Made by a program: the position numbers and the translations under genes
Assembly: GCA_965237785.1 (NCBI GenBank)
Contig: OZ250159.1
Span: 2,790,001 to 2,854,000 of the forward strand
Reading direction: 5' to 3'
Length of the DNA stretch: 64,000 bases
Origin: UBA6522 sp965237785
GTDB taxonomy: Bacteria; Pseudomonadota; Gammaproteobacteria; Steroidobacterales; Rariloculaceae
The notes under the pieces: generated by a model
What the model saw: only the letters and a program-made list of their open reading frames with translations
The model's database searches: none
What the model was told of the DNA's origin: nothing
Part shown: piece by piece, positions 26,451-34,708 of the stretch
How the letters are laid out: each line of letters starts with the position of its first letter
Position numbering within the stretch: the stretch's first letter is position 1

Positions 26451-27323
26451 TCACTGCGCCGCGGTACCGACCCCGTCCCAGGGGATAGTTTCCGGCACCG
26501 GCATGACGACGTAGGGGTTGTAGGTGTTGCTCACGGTCAACGTCAGATCCAGAAGTGTCGCTCCGGCGCGTGTCTGCACGATACGGCCCGGCAGCAACAC
26601 GTCACTCTTGTAGTCGGCTTCGTTCCAGTCCTGGTAGTTCGAGTAGGTCACTTCGATGCTGTCGCCGTCGAACTCGGTCTCGACGCGCGTAATCCGGTGG
26701 CTGAATTCGCGCCGCAAACCGGTTGGCATCGTGTGGTAGAGGAACACATCCGGATCCAGGGTAATCTTGACGACCGTGTCGTCCAACGGCGCCGGCAGCG
26801 GAAAGGTAAGCACCGGGTTGCCCGCTTCGACCGACGCGGTGGTGCGTGTGCCGGCTGCCATGGCCGCCTTGATCAGACCTTGCGGAAGGATCCACGCCCG
26901 CAGCAAGCGTTCGCGGACCGTATCGGGCGCCGGCGTTGCGTCGATCCCCGGCGCGGCCTCGTTCCAGGCGAGTTCTCCGGCGACGACTTGCACGTGCCGC
27001 TCCGGCTCGCCGGCGCCCTGCGCGCACGTGAAATCGACGCGCATGCCGGGAACCGGAAACGGGTGATGCGCGTTCGGGATGGGATACCGCACGCTGGCAC
27101 GATAGCGCTCCATCGCGCAGGTCCGCCCATCGACGTCGATCGTTCCCGAACCGGAGTAGATCATCGTCGCGACCCGATCGACTTCGCGCGGCGTGCGCAG
27201 CATGCCGAGTGCGTCCGCCGCCTTGTACAGAAGGGTGTCCACCTCTGCGATGCCCTGCCCAGGCGCCAACCCGGACGTGAGCAACAAGGCTATTGCTACG
27301 GCGGAAACGGCTCCTGCACGCAT
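26451..27323 (-). CDS. Hypothetical secreted protein
   Basis: The ATG at 27323 with a GAGGT ribosome site gives a 290-residue protein with a clear signal peptide ending near G-Q-G. The mature chain is a mixed strand-rich protein with a single Cys pair (in T-C-A-M-E and F-T-C-A-Q-G) and a C-terminal half with repeated V-x-Y/V-x-F strands such as I-T-R-V-E-T-E-F-D and I-E-V-T-Y-S-N-Y-Q-D-W. I do not recognise a named family. Similar proteins in environmental proteobacteria often sit beside metallo-beta-lactamase-fold genes, but none is present here. It ends the island next to sspA. Confidence 0.7.
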   Translation of the reverse strand: MRAGAVSAVAIALLLTSGLAPGQGIAEVDTLLYKAADALGMLRTPREVDRVATMIYSGSGTIDVDGRTCAMERYRASVRYPIPNAHHPFPVPGMRVDFTCAQGAGEPERHVQVVAGELAWNEAAPGIDATPAPDTVRERLLRAWILPQGLIKAAMAAGTRTTASVEAGNPVLTFPLPAPLDDTVVKITLDPDVFLYHTMPTGLRREFSHRITRVETEFDGDSIEVTYSNYQDWNEADYKSDVLLPGRIVQTRAGATLLDLTLTVSNTYNPYVVMPVPETIPWDGVGTAAQ

Positions 27324-27343
27324 ACGCACCTCAACGGCATCCG

Positions 27344-27973
27344 CTACTCACGCATCTCCTGCTCCAGTTCCGTCAGACTGAACTGAAACGAAGTCCGTGC
27401 GAATACGGTGTCCATGTAGCGTTGAATCGGGCGAGCCTGCGCCGGGAGTTCGATATTGAATACCGGCAGCCGCCAGAATATGGGCGCGATACTGCAATCG
27501 ACAAGGGAGAATTCGTCGCTGAGAAAGAACCGCTTGGCCGCGAATATCTCAGCAGTGGAAACGATGCTGTCGTGAAGCGCCTTGCGAGCCCGGGACACGG
27601 TCCGGCGGTCGCCGAGCGCGGTGATTTCATCCGCCAGCGAGTACCAGTCCCGTTCGATGCGATACAGATACAAGCGGTATTGAGCGCGAGTGACGGGGTC
27701 GACCGGCATCAGGGGAGGATGGGGAAATCGCTCGTCCAGGTACTCGACGATCACGCGCGAGTCGTACAGGACCAAATCCCTGTCCACCAATGTCGGCACA
27801 CTGTTGTAGGGATTGAGGTCCAGCAGATCCTCGGGCAGTTTGCCGTGCTGAACGTCAACGTAGTCGATATTGACGCTCTTCTCGGCGAGAACCAGGCGTG
27901 TCCGATGACTCATCGCGTCGACCGGGTCGGAGAACAGCGTCATCACGGAGCGGCGATTGGCGATGACGGTCAA
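27344..27973 (-). CDS. sspA: Stringent starvation protein A
   Basis: SspA is a glutathione-S-transferase-fold protein that binds RNA polymerase and helps cells through stationary phase and stress. The 209-residue product begins with the conserved A-N-R-R-S-V-M-T-L-F-S, followed by N-S-V-P-T-L-V-D-R, Y-L-D-E-R-F-P-H-P-P-L-M-P-V-D-P and I-E-R-D-W-Y, all close to E. coli SspA. It follows petC on the same strand, as in Pseudomonas. sspB, normally next, is absent. Confidence 0.96.
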   Translation of the reverse strand: MTVIANRRSVMTLFSDPVDAMSHRTRLVLAEKSVNIDYVDVQHGKLPEDLLDLNPYNSVPTLVDRDLVLYDSRVIVEYLDERFPHPPLMPVDPVTRAQYRLYLYRIERDWYSLADEITALGDRRTVSRARKALHDSIVSTAEIFAAKRFFLSDEFSLVDCSIAPIFWRLPVFNIELPAQARPIQRYMDTVFARTSFQFSLTELEQEMRE

Positions 27974-28134
27974 CGACGGCTCCCATACGACACGGCACCG
28001 CGTGGCGAGGCCGCCACGGCATTGAAGCCCAATCGCTTCATTCGAATAGGTCTTGCCAGTGTAATTGTCTATGCCTCCGTCTTTCCAATCGGCGTATCGG
28101 CGCCCTCGCTTCGCACATCGGCGAGAAATGCGGG

Positions 28135-28884
28135 CTAGTGGACATCTTTCCAGATTTCCCGTTTCAGACTGAACGAAATTACGAGAAAGATTAACAGAAA
28201 CACGATAACGCGAATTCCAAGCGCCCGCCGCTCCAACTGGATCGGTTCGCCGATGTACTCGAGAAAATTGGTTATGTCGCGAACCACCTGGTCGAATTCC
28301 TCCTCGCTCAGTGTACCGTCGCGGATCAATTCGAGCCGATCCAGCGATCGCGTGACGACACCGTCGTGGGTACTCTCCGAAAATATCGCCGACCTTATGC
28401 CGCCCAACTCCCAGAGCGCATCGGGCATGGCCGTATTCTCAAGCCACAGGTTGTTAACGCCGGTGGGCCTGGATTCGTCAGCGTAAAATCCGCGCAGGTA
28501 ATTGTACAGATAGTCGACGCCCCGGCTGCGAGCGATCAGGGACAGGTCCGGGGCCGCGATACCGAACCAGGCGGCGGCGTCCTCCGGGCGCATGCTGCTG
28601 ACCATCGTGTCGTGCAATTGCCCCGCGGCGAACATCAGGTTTTCAATCACCTGGGCATCCGTCAGGCCGAGATCCTCACCCAGCCGATTGAAGCGCACGT
28701 ACTGCGCCGAGTGGCAGCCGAGACAGTAGTTGACGACGTACTTGGCTCCCCGTTGTAGCGAGGCGATGTCACCCACGTCGTTGTTCGCGGGCACCAACTC
28801 CGCGACCGCCGACGCGTGTTGCTGAGCCCACGAAGCCGCACTCAGAAACAATGCGGCACCTGCAACGGCCAGCCGGACCCTCAT
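28135..28884 (-). CDS. petC: Ubiquinol-cytochrome c reductase, cytochrome c1 subunit
   Basis: Cytochrome c1 carries electrons from the Rieske centre to cytochrome c. The ATG at 28884 overlaps the end of the cytochrome b frame (ATGA) and gives a complete 249-residue protein. It has a signal peptide ending S-W-A-Q, the haem site C-L-G-C-H, A-P-D-L-S-L-I-A-R-S-R-G-V, the distal region N-T-A-M-P-D-A-L-W-E-L with the likely Met ligand, and a C-terminal membrane anchor before K-R-E-I-W-K. Although this gene is intact, its two partner genes directly upstream are not, so it is predicted to lack a functional complex III here. Confidence 0.96.
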   Translation of the reverse strand: MRVRLAVAGAALFLSAASWAQQHASAVAELVPANNDVGDIASLQRGAKYVVNYCLGCHSAQYVRFNRLGEDLGLTDAQVIENLMFAAGQLHDTMVSSMRPEDAAAWFGIAAPDLSLIARSRGVDYLYNYLRGFYADESRPTGVNNLWLENTAMPDALWELGGIRSAIFSESTHDGVVTRSLDRLELIRDGTLSEEEFDQVVRDITNFLEYIGEPIQLERRALGIRVIVFLLIFLVISFSLKREIWKDVH

Positions 28885-29342
28885 CTGACGCGCTCCGGAA
28901 CGGCCTTGGGCTTCTCCCATGACGTGTACAACGGCATGAGGATGAAGAACCCGAAATACGGGATGGCGAAGAGCCGGCAAAGCATCGTGTAGGTATCGGA
29001 GACGGGCTGCAGCCCCAGGTAACCCAAGGCGAGAAAACTGATTGCGAAGGCGGCCAAGGCCAGCTTGTAGATCCAGCCCCGGTAGCGGATCGATTTGACC
29101 GGGCAGCGATCCAGCCAGGGAAGAAAGAACGGCAGGAGCACGGCGATGACGTGGAAGGCGAAGAAACGGTTGAGCGTGATATCGGAAATGTAGAAGTCGC
29201 CGCGGATCCATTCCGCCAGCGTCTCGCCGATCGCGGGCAGCGCGCCAAAGAGCGACACGATGACCTGGGCGCCCCAGTAGGACATGTTTCCCCACGGCAG
29301 CAGATAGCCGAAGAACGCCTCGGCCATCATGCACAGGTAGAT
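28881..29342 (-). pseudogene. petB: Cytochrome b of the bc1 complex, N-terminal and central deletions
   Basis: Two pieces of cytochrome b remain in one frame. Piece one begins in the helix C region (I-Y-L-C-M-M-A-E-A-F-F-G-Y-L-L-P-W-G) and runs to R-F-F-A-F-H-V-I-A-V in helix D. Piece two continues at once with F-F-L-P-W-L-D-R and S-I-R-Y-R-G and runs to the normal C-terminus E-R-V-R. Compared with intact family members (about 400 residues), roughly the first 130 and a central 170-180 residues are gone, including the helix B haem ligands, the second helix D histidine and the P-E-W-Y quinone-site motif. It has no start of its own. Confidence 0.9.
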
Positions 29343-29715
29343 GGGTACACACGCCCTCGACGACCAGATATTCCGGCCGGATGCTGCGATGAGCATTGGC
29401 AGCGTAGCTCGGCTGCCGCGACGCCCCGGAATTCGGGTCCGCAAGCTCGCCTTCCGTTTCCGCCAATCTGTCGAGCATGGTTTCGGTGCGCCGGACAATC
29501 ATGATGACTCGCCCGCGCCATTCGACCTTGATCAGGGCGCCGGGCTCGAGCTTGCCGATATCCACTTCGACGGGAGCCCCGAGGGCCTGGGCGCGCGCGC
29601 TTGGCTTGAACGAGGCGACAAACGGTACCGCCGTGGCGACAACGCCCGCGCCACCGGTAACGATGGTCGCGGCCACCAGGAAATGGCGCCTGCTGAGATC
29701 CGTCTTGTCGGTCAT
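29337..29715 (-). pseudogene. petA: Rieske iron-sulfur protein, truncated in the first cluster motif
   Basis: The gene starts normally at 29715: a Tat-type S-R-R-H-F-L motif, the membrane anchor and the neck are all present up to Y-L-V-V-E-G-V-C-T-H-L at residue 126. The family motif should continue C-T-H-L-G-C and later C-P-C-H-G-S; instead the sequence jumps into cytochrome b in another frame. About 70-75 residues including most cluster ligands are lost. The two genes share roughly CATCT at the join. The reading frame happens to stay open into petC, giving an apparent 526-residue fusion that is not a real family architecture. Confidence 0.9.
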
Positions 29716-29782
29716 TGGCGTGGAATCGGGGGCAGGCGGGTCCGCTCACCCGGTTTGCTGGAAAGTCACCTCAAACGGCGGG

Positions 29783-29788
29783 ATTATA
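29783..29788 (-). promoter_or_regulatory. Likely -10 element of the pet operon promoter
   Basis: A perfect TATAAT on the minus strand lies 67 nt upstream of the petA start. The -35 region about 17 nt further upstream is weak, so the assignment rests on the -10 and its position in a 174-nt divergent gap between petA and degS. Confidence 0.4.
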
Positions 29789-29889
29789 CACAGGGCTTCG
29801 CGGGGTTGACCACAGAACCACGCGCTGAGACGCGGCGCCGACGACGAACCCGCACAAGGAAAGAAGACTGGATAAACGAGTAAACTAGA

Positions 29890-30954
29890 ATGATGACCTC
29901 ATGGTGGAAAGTTCTCGGCTTCGTCGCGCAGTCCGCGGCCGCGGGCCTCGCGGCGGCGTTCGTGGTCGTGCTCGTACGCCCCGATTGGGTCAATCTCGGC
30001 ACCCGCGTCGAATCGCCGGCCACCAGCTACGCCGTCGCCGTGAACGCCAGCGCGCCGGCGGTGGTCAGTCTGCGCACCGCCCGGCTCGGGCCGCGAGGCA
30101 GCGCCAACGGCGGACTCGTTGTCGACCAGGGCCTGGGATCCGGCGTAATCATCAGCCAGGACGGCTTCGTGGTCACCAACTGGCACGTCATCCAGGACGC
30201 GGATCAAGTCGTGGTGCAACTCGCCGATGGCCGCGAGGCGGAACCCCGATTCGTCGGCGCCGACCCGGAGACGGAACTGGCCTTGCTCAAGGTCGATCTA
30301 CCCGACCTGCCGGCCATTCGCCTGGGCCGTAGCGACACCCTTGAGATCGGGGAAGTCGTGCTCGCCATCGGCAACTCCTACGGCCTGAGCCAGAGCGTGA
30401 CGCTCGGGATCGTCAGCGCCACGGGCCGCGGGCTCGACCTGACCATCTTTGAAAACTTCATCCAGACCGATGCAGCCATCAACATGGGCAACTCCGGCGG
30501 CGCGCTGGTCAATTCCCGCGGTGAACTGATCGGCATCAATACCGCGCGCTTGGCCACGGTCGCCCGCAGCATTCCCGAAGGCATCGGATTCGCCATTCCG
30601 GTGAACCTGGTTCGCGGCGTCATGGACGACCTGATCGAGCACGGACGTGTCATTCGCGGCTGGCTGGGGGCGGGGGCGCGGGATCTGCCGAGTGCGGAAT
30701 CCGCCGCCCTGGGCATATCCGGCGCCGCGGTGGAATTGGTGAGGGTAGCCGGACCGGCCGCCGCCGCCGGGCTGGTGCCTGGGGACGTGATCACTCATAT
30801 CAACGGTGAACGGATGCTCAGCGCTGATCAGGCGATGAACCGGGTGGCCGGCATCAGCCCCGGACAAACCATTCACATCCGCGGCATCAGGCGCGGCGCC
30901 GGCAGTTTCGAAACCGTCGCGGTGCTCGAGGAGCGCCCGGTTTCAGGCGGTTAG
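29890..30954 (+). CDS. degS: DegS/AlgW-type periplasmic serine protease
   Basis: DegS-type proteases sense misfolded outer-membrane proteins through one PDZ domain and cut the anti-sigma factor RseA/MucA. The 354-residue protein has an N-terminal membrane anchor (about 9-29), a trypsin-like domain with T-N-W-H (His99) and G-N-S-G-G-A (Ser202), the conserved P-E-G-I-G-F-A-I-P, and a single C-terminal PDZ. At the catalytic Asp position it has D-P-E-T-E-L-A (Glu129) instead of T-D-L-A. It lies upstream of murA, as algW does in Pseudomonas. Two adjacent ATG codons start the frame. Confidence 0.93.
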   Translation: MMTSWWKVLGFVAQSAAAGLAAAFVVVLVRPDWVNLGTRVESPATSYAVAVNASAPAVVSLRTARLGPRGSANGGLVVDQGLGSGVIISQDGFVVTNWHVIQDADQVVVQLADGREAEPRFVGADPETELALLKVDLPDLPAIRLGRSDTLEIGEVVLAIGNSYGLSQSVTLGIVSATGRGLDLTIFENFIQTDAAINMGNSGGALVNSRGELIGINTARLATVARSIPEGIGFAIPVNLVRGVMDDLIEHGRVIRGWLGAGARDLPSAESAALGISGAAVELVRVAGPAAAAGLVPGDVITHINGERMLSADQAMNRVAGISPGQTIHIRGIRRGAGSFETVAVLEERPVSGG

Positions 30955-31003
30955 GCGGAGTCGGCATACCGAAAGCGCTGTCCGCACGGGTGGCCGCGGC
31001 GCC

Positions 31004-32263
31004 TCAACTACGTAGACGCCTGATCCGAGCCCCCAGCTGAGAGAGTTTCTCCTCGATACGCTCGTAGCCGCGATCGATGTGGTAGATGCGCTCGATCACC
31101 GTCCTCCCGGTCGCCGCCAACCCGGCCAACACCAATGACGCCGACGCGCGCAGATCGGTTGCCATGACCGGCGCGCCCGTCAGATCGGCTACTCCGCGGC
31201 TGACCGCCGTGTTACCCAGGACATTGATGTCGGCCCCCATGCGCTGCAATTCCAGCGCGTGGGTGAAGCGGTTTTCGAATACCGTTTCCGTGATCATGCC
31301 AGTCCCCACCGCGATGGCGTTGAGCGCGCAGAACTGTGCCTGCATATCGGTGGGAAAGCCCGGATAGGGTGACGTGTGCAGGTCGACGGCGCGTGGGCGT
31401 TCGCCCCTCATATCCAGTTCGACCCAGTCCTCGCCGCACTCCACCGCCGCGCCCGCCTCGTCGAGCTTGGCCAGCACGGCGTCGAGGTGCTCCGGACGCG
31501 TGTCGGTGATCCTGACCCGGCCGGACGTAATCGCACCCGACACCAGGTAGCTGCCGCTCTCGATCCGGTCGGGCAGCACCGTGTAGTCCCCGCCCCCCAG
31601 GGTTTCCACGCCCTGAATCCGGATCGTGTTGGTCCCGGCGCCCTCGATGATCGCGCCCAACTGGACCAGGTAGTCGGCAAGGTCGATCACTTCCGGCTCA
31701 CGGGCCGCGTTCTCGAGCACCGTCTCGCCACGGGCCAGCACAGCGGCCATCATCAGATTCTCCGTTCCGGTGACGGTGACCGTATCCAGCACGATGCGAG
31801 CCCCATGCAGACGTCTGGCCCGGGCGCATATATTGCCGTTTTCAATGGCGATTTCCGCGCCCATCGCGCGCAGCCCCGCCACGTGCAGATTCACCGGCCG
31901 CGCACCGATGGCGCAGCCGCCTGGCAGTGAAACATCGGCGCGGCCGTAGCGGCCCAGAAGCGGACCCAGGACCAGCACCGACGCACGCATGGTCTTGACC
32001 AACTCGTACGGCGCCTCGAAGCGGGAAATCGTCGACGGGGCCACCACGATGCGGGAATGTCCGTTGAAGTCGATCTCAAGACCGATGCGACGCAGCAACT
32101 TGACCGTCGTGGCGATGTCGTTCAGATAGGGAATATTCCGCAGGACAACCGGTTTTTCGGCGAGCAGGCTGGCGGCCAGGATGGGCAAAGCCGCATTCTT
32201 GGCGCCGGAGATCCTGACCTCGCCGGACAGGCGTGTGCCGCCGATGACTTCGAATTTGTCCAA
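31004..32263 (-). CDS. murA: UDP-N-acetylglucosamine 1-carboxyvinyltransferase
   Basis: MurA transfers enolpyruvate from PEP to UDP-GlcNAc, the committed step of peptidoglycan synthesis. The 419-residue product has G-A-K-N-A-A-L-P near 20, the catalytic-loop cysteine in L-P-G-G-C-A-I-G-A-R-P near 115 (the fosfomycin target), Y-P-G-F-P-T-D-M-Q-A-Q near 300, and the closing Y-E-R-I-E-E-K-L. It is convergent with degS and follows the BolA-like gene by 13 nt, a pairing conserved across gammaproteobacteria. Confidence 0.98.
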   Translation of the reverse strand: MDKFEVIGGTRLSGEVRISGAKNAALPILAASLLAEKPVVLRNIPYLNDIATTVKLLRRIGLEIDFNGHSRIVVAPSTISRFEAPYELVKTMRASVLVLGPLLGRYGRADVSLPGGCAIGARPVNLHVAGLRAMGAEIAIENGNICARARRLHGARIVLDTVTVTGTENLMMAAVLARGETVLENAAREPEVIDLADYLVQLGAIIEGAGTNTIRIQGVETLGGGDYTVLPDRIESGSYLVSGAITSGRVRITDTRPEHLDAVLAKLDEAGAAVECGEDWVELDMRGERPRAVDLHTSPYPGFPTDMQAQFCALNAIAVGTGMITETVFENRFTHALELQRMGADINVLGNTAVSRGVADLTGAPVMATDLRASASLVLAGLAATGRTVIERIYHIDRGYERIEEKLSQLGARIRRLRS

Positions 32264-32276
32264 TTGCGCGGCGTGG

Positions 32277-32519
32277 TCAGGTTTGTCTGGCCTGCCACTC
32301 CTGGGGCGTAAATGTCTTCAGCGCCAGTGCGTGAATCTCGCCGCCAACCCGTTCGCCCAGGGTCCCGTAGACCAGTTGGTGGCGCCGAAGGCTGCGCTTG
32401 CCGACGAAATCGTCCGCGATCACGAGCGCCTCGTAGTGCCCTTGTCCGTCGGTATTGACATGGGCCCGGCACCCCGGTAGCCCGGCCTCGATCAGTGTCG
32501 CTATTTCTTTGGGATCCAT
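32277..32519 (-). CDS. ibaG: BolA family protein IbaG
   Basis: IbaG (YrbA) is a small BolA-fold protein working with monothiol glutaredoxins in Fe-S and acid-stress physiology. The ATG at 32519 gives 80 residues: an N-terminal M-D-P-K-E-I-A helix, the V-N-T-D-G-Q-G-H-Y-E-A-L-V strand, the conserved R-R-H-Q-L-V-Y helix and the closing I-H-A-L-A-L-K-T-F-T-P-Q-E-W. An upstream in-frame extension lacks similarity. It overlaps nothing, precedes murA on the same strand and is divergent from kdsD. Confidence 0.94.
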   Translation of the reverse strand: MDPKEIATLIEAGLPGCRAHVNTDGQGHYEALVIADDFVGKRSLRRHQLVYGTLGERVGGEIHALALKTFTPQEWQARQT

Positions 32520-32641
32520 GGGTCGATCAGGTACGGAAGGTGTGGAAGACGCACAGTCTAACGCACCGGCGCCGGGAGCCAAACAGGCCGATCGGCGCCG
32601 TCCCGGCGCCTCGAGAGTAAATGCGGGTTAAAATTGCCGCC

Positions 32642-33637
32642 ATGATGTCCGCGATATCCAAATCCGTCGACCCGCTGGCTACCGCGCGCCGGGTCCTCGA
32701 AATCGAATCCGAGGCCATTCGGGCGCTGATCCCGCGACTGGGAGGCGAACTGCTGGACGCCTGCCGCATTTGCATCGAGGCGCAGCGGGAACACGCTCGA
32801 ATCGTGGTCATCGGCATGGGCAAGTCCGGACACATCGGCAACAAGATCGCCGCCACGCTCGCCAGCACCGGGTCGCCCGCCTTCTTCGTCCACGCGGGCG
32901 AGGCCGGACATGGCGACATGGGGATGATCACCCATAAGGACGTGATATTGGCCATTTCCAATTCCGGGGAAACCCAGGAGATCGCGTTCCTGCTGCCGCG
33001 CATCAAGCGCCTGGGACTTGCGCTGATCACGATGACCGGCAATCCGCGATCCACGCTTGCCCGGGCCGCGTCGGTCAACCTGGATATCAGCGTGGCCGAG
33101 GAAGCCTGTCCCCTTAATCTCGCCCCGACGGCGAGCACCACCGCAGCGCTGGCCATGGGCGACGCGCTGGCCATCGTCCTGCTGGAACAGCGCGGCTTCA
33201 GGGAAGAGGACTTCGCCAACTTTCATCCCGGCGGCGCGCTCGGCCGGCGGCTGCTGGTGCGCGTCCAGGACATCATGCACGAGGGCGACGGCCTGCCCTG
33301 CGTGACGCTCGACACGCCCGTCAGCGACGGGTTGCTGGAAATGTCGCGGACAAACCTGGGGATCACGGCCGTGGTCGACGACGACGGCCGGCTGTGCGGC
33401 GTTTTCACCGATGGCGATCTGCGCCGTACCCTGGACAGGCGAGTCGATATTCACGGCACGCGAATCGGCGACGTCATGACCACGGGCGGGAAAACCATCC
33501 ACCGCGATGGGCTCGCCGCGCAAGCCGTACGCCTGATGGAGGATCATGGCATCACCGCGCTGCTGGTGCTCGACGAGGAGGACAAGCTGGTCGGCGCATT
33601 GAATATCCACGACGTGTTTCGAGCCGGGGTCGTATAG
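32642..33637 (+). CDS. kdsD: Arabinose-5-phosphate isomerase
   Basis: KdsD converts ribulose-5-phosphate to arabinose-5-phosphate, the first step of Kdo synthesis for LPS. From the ATG at 32642 the product is 331 residues: a SIS domain with G-M-G-K-S-G-H-I-G-N-K, S-N-S-G-E-T-Q-E and A-P-T-A-S-T-T-A, the linking motif F-H-P-G-G-A-L-G-R-R-L-L, then two CBS domains ending in H-D-V-F-R-A-G-V-V. An ATG seven codons upstream (32621) is an alternative. Its TAG stop shares a base with the kdsC GTG start. Confidence 0.96.
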   Translation: MMSAISKSVDPLATARRVLEIESEAIRALIPRLGGELLDACRICIEAQREHARIVVIGMGKSGHIGNKIAATLASTGSPAFFVHAGEAGHGDMGMITHKDVILAISNSGETQEIAFLLPRIKRLGLALITMTGNPRSTLARAASVNLDISVAEEACPLNLAPTASTTAALAMGDALAIVLLEQRGFREEDFANFHPGGALGRRLLVRVQDIMHEGDGLPCVTLDTPVSDGLLEMSRTNLGITAVVDDDGRLCGVFTDGDLRRTLDRRVDIHGTRIGDVMTTGGKTIHRDGLAAQAVRLMEDHGITALLVLDEEDKLVGALNIHDVFRAGVV

Positions 33638-34128
33638 TGACGCCGGATACGCTGGAGCGCGCCCGGGCCATCGAGTTGCTGGTTCTGGATGTGGACGGGG
33701 TACTCACCGACGGTGGTCTGTACTATGGCGCCGGCGGGGAATCGCTGCAGCGCTTCCATGTACACGACGGCGCCGGAATCAAGGCCGTCATGGCGGCGGG
33801 AATCACGGTGGCGGTGATCTCCGCCCGCCGTACGCGCGCCGTGACGACCAGGATGAACGAACTCGGGGTTGCGAACGTTATGCAGGGTACGGCGGACAAG
33901 GCCGAAGCGCTCACGGAACTCGCCGGGCAATTGGGCATCAAACTGGATGCAGTGGCTTGTGTGGGGGACGATCTCGCGGATGTGCCGATGATGAACAGGG
34001 CGGGCCTGGCCATCGCGGTCGCCGACGCGCGCGGCCCCGCTGTCGAGGCGGCTCACTATCGCACCACCGCCAGGGGCGGCCACGGCGCCGTGCGGGAAGT
34101 GTGCGACATGCTTCTGCTGGCGCGTTGA
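33637..34128 (+). CDS. kdsC: 3-deoxy-D-manno-octulosonate 8-phosphate phosphatase
   Basis: KdsC is the tetrameric HAD phosphatase that releases Kdo from Kdo-8-phosphate. The 163-residue product begins at a GTG that overlaps the kdsD stop; no ATG lies near the conserved start. HAD motifs are present: L-D-V-D-G-V-L-T-D-G with the nucleophile Asp, I-S-A-R-R-T-R-A-V for motif II, and G-D-D-L-A-D-V-P-M for motif IV. Coupled translation with kdsD and lptC downstream is the usual arrangement. Confidence 0.96.
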   Translation: MTPDTLERARAIELLVLDVDGVLTDGGLYYGAGGESLQRFHVHDGAGIKAVMAAGITVAVISARRTRAVTTRMNELGVANVMQGTADKAEALTELAGQLGIKLDAVACVGDDLADVPMMNRAGLAIAVADARGPAVEAAHYRTTARGGHGAVREVCDMLLLAR

Positions 34129-34132
34129 CAAG

Positions 34133-34708
34133 ATGACACGGTCCATTCGAACCCGAGACATGCTCGCGATGATCGCGCTCGCGGCCGCGGCGATGTCCAC
34201 CTGGATCTGGAGCCGGCAGGGCGACGACGACGAGGTTCGGGTCGCGCCCGCACGTCTCGACGCGCCGGGTTACTATCTGCGCGGCGCGGCGATCGTGGGT
34301 ACCGACGAAGAGGGCCAGGCGCTCTACCGGATCGAGGCTGCCAGCGCCGAGGAATTTCCGGAGGAAGAACGTCTGCTGCTCAGCGATGTTACCGTGGAAT
34401 ACCAGTCCGAAGTGAACGTGCCCTGGGTGCTTACCGCGGCGGGCGGGGAGGCGTTTCTGGATCGGACGTACCTGGACTTCAACGGCGAGGTGGAATTGAC
34501 GAGGAGCGCGGAAGGCGATTTGAGGCCGATGACGATCCGTACCGTCGCGTTGCGGTTGGAGCCGGAAAGCTTCGAAGTCCACACGGAAAGCCCGGTGAGT
34601 TTGTTCATTGGTGAGCAGCGCCTGGATGCCGTCGGCCTCAGCGCGAATTTGAAGACCGAGCACTTGGCGCTAGAATCGAGGGTACATGGTGTATTTGGTT
34701 CGCAATAA
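34133..34708 (+). CDS. lptC: LPS export protein LptC
   Basis: LptC is the bitopic inner-membrane protein linking the LptBFG transporter to the LptA bridge. The 191-residue product has an N-terminal transmembrane helix (about 10-26), then a periplasmic beta-jellyroll with alternating strands, for example Y-Y-L-R-G-A-A-I, L-L-S-D-V-T-V-E-Y and V-H-T-E-S-P-V-S. Length and position between kdsC and lptA identify it; sequence conservation in the family is low. Its end overlaps the lptA start by 23 bases. Confidence 0.92.
   Translation: MTRSIRTRDMLAMIALAAAAMSTWIWSRQGDDDEVRVAPARLDAPGYYLRGAAIVGTDEEGQALYRIEAASAEEFPEEERLLLSDVTVEYQSEVNVPWVLTAAGGEAFLDRTYLDFNGEVELTRSAEGDLRPMTIRTVALRLEPESFEVHTESPVSLFIGEQRLDAVGLSANLKTEHLALESRVHGVFGSQ

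Noticed and set aside
28135..29715. A single 526-codon open frame appearing to fuse Rieske and cytochrome c1
   Set aside because: The middle third is cytochrome b read in the wrong frame; the frame is open only because the region is G+C-rich and the joins happen to keep it so. petC has its own start at 28884.
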